A DNA stretch of 64,000 nucleotides from Apostichopus japonicus (lineage: Eukaryota; Echinodermata; Holothuroidea; Aspidochirotida; Stichopodidae), in assembly GCF_037975245.1 (NCBI RefSeq), contig NC_092566.1:13622001-13686000 (forward strand), in the 5' to 3' direction. Made by a program: the position numbers and the translations under genes. The notes beneath the pieces are model-generated. The model was not told the origin of the DNA. It made no database searches and saw only the letters and a list, made by a program, of their open reading frames with translations. Below, piece by piece: positions 61,191-64,000 of this stretch (within the stretch, counting starts at the first letter, position 1; each line of letters begins with the position of its first letter).

Positions 61191-63005
61191 GCAACACATC
61201 ACCGACCTTAGTTGACTGCGACATTCAGAAACGTTCAATTGATACAAAAACAAACAAAAAATGCCAAATCCGTTTAAGACCGATGCTGCTTCTAACATCG
61301 AGAACACGGTAAGTGTGTGTGTGTTACATACGAACCCTCCGATGCTAATTGATCTTTCGCAAACCAAGAACACGAGATTTATGACTATGTCTGCCGACGA
61401 TTTCACGAGTTTACTCGTAGTGTTACATTATTACTACTCATGCATCATCTTGGTAAGGTCTCTTGAGAAAAAAAAAAGTTATAGTGGGTTTTGCAATCTT
61501 AATAGCCTAATTTCTACCATTAAGCACAACGTAATCCATACTTTATCTATCATTGACATATCTTCACTTAATATATTGCTCTCTTATATATAATAAGATA
61601 AACTAACAAGCCGTATGTAAGTCGGCGCTCTATATATTTCTTCACCATTTCCTTGCTGCCCATTATCAAGAAGTAAAGTGACTTACCTAATAAGAATATA
61701 CTCTATTCGTCCAGTCTCCAGGGTGAGCAGGAACGAGTGGAATTACAATATTGAGGTTACCCCCTGTAGTATATAATTTATTTACACACCCTTGCCTATT
61801 ATTTTCTAACAGTTACTCAGTGTAACATAATACAACCAAACAGTCCCGTAGCTATATTTTAGGCGCCAGTAGTCAAATTAGCAGTGAACTGAGAAGCTGA
61901 TTATGTTCATACATATAGTTTAACTTTCTATATAGTTCTCATGAGCACCCATTGATTATCACGAATAGTCGTCACTGACGTGCCATCATATATATATAGT
62001 ATGGCTTATGTTTTTACAGTTTTAATACATCCTTTTACATGACATTTATTGAGTTTGATGTTATTGTACTGAAGGTTGACAACGAAACTGCAGTTTTTGT
62101 TCAATATGCCATCTGGTGCATGGTACGACGTTAACCAATATATAAAAACATTAAATGTTTTTGTTATAGTCTAACAGAAAGAAATTTTTTGGCTAAAACA
62201 GAAAAAGAAGTGTTTGTCAATAAAACATGACGTCACGAGACATTACATTCACGTGACAGTACATATCTTAACACGATTAGAGTGATATTAACTCAAGAGA
62301 AAAGGAATGAATAAAAATTTGTGCAGATGTATGGCGATTATCTGAAAGTTTACACCGCTTGGCTAGATTAATAAATAAAATATGAAAGCAAATTCGAAAT
62401 GTCACTTTGCGAATATAATACATGTTGCGTTCATTCATTTTGTCTTTGAGGTGAAAATGTAATTAGTTGATGAAGCCCTCAACCGACGTTGTATATTACG
62501 GTATATATAGCTAGGCATTTGTAGTTAACAAATTCAATGTACTTCTTTGCTAAAGTCTTGATGAAACTAATACAAATCTCTCTTTCCACAGTTCCTTAAG
62601 AAGATTTTGTGAATTTTGTGAAGTGAATTCCTTCAACTTTTTGTTTTCGGTTTTTGTAATCATCCACAGCTGACGGCTCGGATATGGTGGTGTGATATTG
62701 TTGTCGATTTATAGAATACAGTATATCAAATGTACACAATGTTTATTTAACATGTCCGGGATTGGCGACCATCTGTTGTGCATAAGTTTGTACTTGTGTA
62801 TAGCTAAAATAGAAATAAGAAATCTACCAGACATTGAGTCATGATATGTCCCTTGGGCAGTATAGACTTTCTGTTATTGTATATTTCTCTTTTCCCTATG
62901 TGAAGTTCCAAAATCGATGGAAATGTGTCTACAAACAGCTTCCAAACAGCTGTTTGATTCTATGTTTTGTGAGAATTTTGGATTTTACTCATTTTGATTT
63001 TTAAA
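61191..63005. other. unique AT-rich sequence with one CRE/E-box pair
   Basis: TGACGTCA (62228-62235) and TCACGTGA (62249-62256) lie 13 bp apart. The 110-codon frame at 61261-61593 overlaps a minus frame and shows no recognised motif. Confidence 0.45.
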
Positions 63006-63006
63006 C

Positions 63007-63069
<63 letters not shown>

Positions 63070-63115
63070 CCTATATATATATAGGCCTATATATATATAT
63101 ATAGGCCTATATACT
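63006..63115. repeat. (TA)n microsatellite with three TAGGCCTA inserts
   Basis: Two long TA blocks, then TAGGCCTA at 63066-63073, 63082-63089 and 63102-63109 separated by TA units. Confidence 0.93.
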
Positions 63116-63739
63116 GTTTTACACTAATATAATCATGTTTAGGCGACGTAATGTTGAGAACTGAATAGAAGCAATAATAATTTGTTGATTAAGTTTCATT
63201 AAGTGAAAACCTCTGAGAGAGCGTCCTGATATAATCAATTAACGTTTTATTTTAAGTATGTACTCGATACTCTTTTTCTTTAAATTTTAGAATAAATGCT
63301 GTTTTCTGTCAATTCCCTTGACGGAGGCAAAGACAATAGAGACAAAAATTAATTCAATTTTCCAAAGATTATAACAATATAATTCATGGCAAATTAAGAA
63401 AGGCTGTTTCTATATAATTGATTTAGGCTTAATGTGAAATGCATTTGGCAATATTGTATATACTGACGCTATCTATATTGTATAGGATATGGTTTGAGTT
63501 GATATTATCTTAGTCGATATTAGCACTTATGTCGATTGTTTTTAATGACCAAAGTATTGCCATGGGAATAAAAGTGCATTAATTGCTGGGTTTCCACATT
63601 GCGCTATGCAACCATATTTGAGTTAATTTGTACCAAAACAGTCTGGAGTCGGTGTTCCCATGAGAAACAAAGAAAACATGAATGAGAAGCCGACAAGCAA
63701 TATTGAAATATTGCAGGTTTGCAGGATGCTAAACAGTAA
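63116..63739. other. unique AT-rich sequence, no gene seen
   Basis: Nothing noticed beyond ordinary AT-rich sequence. Confidence 0.55.
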
Positions 63740-64000
63740 CCATTCACACATACACACATTCTATACCAGAAAGAAAAAAACACAACTAGGACTTCATTAA
63801 TTATTGCTGTAATAATTATAGTTTCGTTTAGTTTAGTAGAAAAAAAGGATCAGGAGGGACACTCAAGTCCCCATCAAGGACCCTATAGGAGAGACAATAA
63901 AACTGAAGACACAAACACTGAGAACCGATTACTATGCTTAAAGTGCTTGTCCAAAGCATTCTTAAACCCATTGACACTATACTTGCAAGTACAACTTTCT
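63740..64000 (+). other. 87-codon open frame running off the window edge
   Basis: After a TAA at 63737-63739 this frame stays open to the last base, without an ATG in its first part. It reads as a hydrophobic patch (SLIIAVIIIVSFSLV), a charged and polar stretch (EKKDQEGHSSPHQGPYRRDN), then CLKCLSKAFLNPLTLYLQVQ. I recognise no family. It could be an exon or repeat fragment continuing beyond the window, or chance. Confidence 0.15.

Overview
The window looks like non-coding DNA from a eukaryotic nuclear genome, most likely a marine invertebrate animal. It is A+T-rich on both strands and full of (TA)n microsatellites, minisatellites, foldback sequences, tRNA-derived SINE-like units and GC-rich mobile-element ends. 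No bacterial-style gene packing, operon or ribosome-binding pattern is present. The animal assignment rests on repeat style, including the 16-bp end CAGGYGCGTATCCAGG, a tRNA-like/hammerhead unit and a frequent TAGGCCTA palindrome. It is inference; no species is named.

No protein-coding gene could be recognised. The longest open frames (178, 159 and 140 codons) lie partly or wholly inside tandem repeats whose minus strand has no stop codon in any frame. The other ATG frames are at or below about 134 codons and show no domain I can name. Two weak coding-like pieces are flagged: 35940-36215 and the open frame running off the right edge from 63740.

Layout. 1-14.6 kb: unique AT-rich DNA with a 220-bp foldback (839-1058), several (TA)n tracts (longest 6680-6755) and a 46-bp minisatellite (8590-8893). 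14.67-16.48 kb: a GC-rich nest of MITE-like elements bounded by near-identical 16-bp inverted ends, plus a 124-bp polypyrimidine tract. 16.5-33 kb: mostly unique DNA with a G-rich polypurine tract (24833-24910), a 22-bp minisatellite (27999-28123) and a weak tRNA-like stretch. 33.2-34.3 kb: a 54-bp minisatellite followed by a (CAA)n tract and a tRNA-derived SINE whose body folds into three hairpins. 34.3-43 kb: unique DNA with paired CRE palindromes and two RFX X-box matches. 43.3-44.8 kb: the most interesting stretch, with a tRNA-like promoter fused to a hammerhead-ribozyme-like core, and 1.1 kb further on a 243-bp foldback with another hammerhead-like motif in each arm. 49.86-50.27 kb: a 34-bp minisatellite that begins as a perfect 47-bp palindrome. 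50.3-64 kb: unique DNA with (TA)n tracts, a 9-bp array and a run of five E-boxes (61036-61183).

Nothing here works together as a pathway. The sequence reads as an intergenic or intronic region shaped by retroposition, MITE insertion and slippage. All pairings, copy counts and motif tallies were made by eye; no folding, database search or statistics were run.
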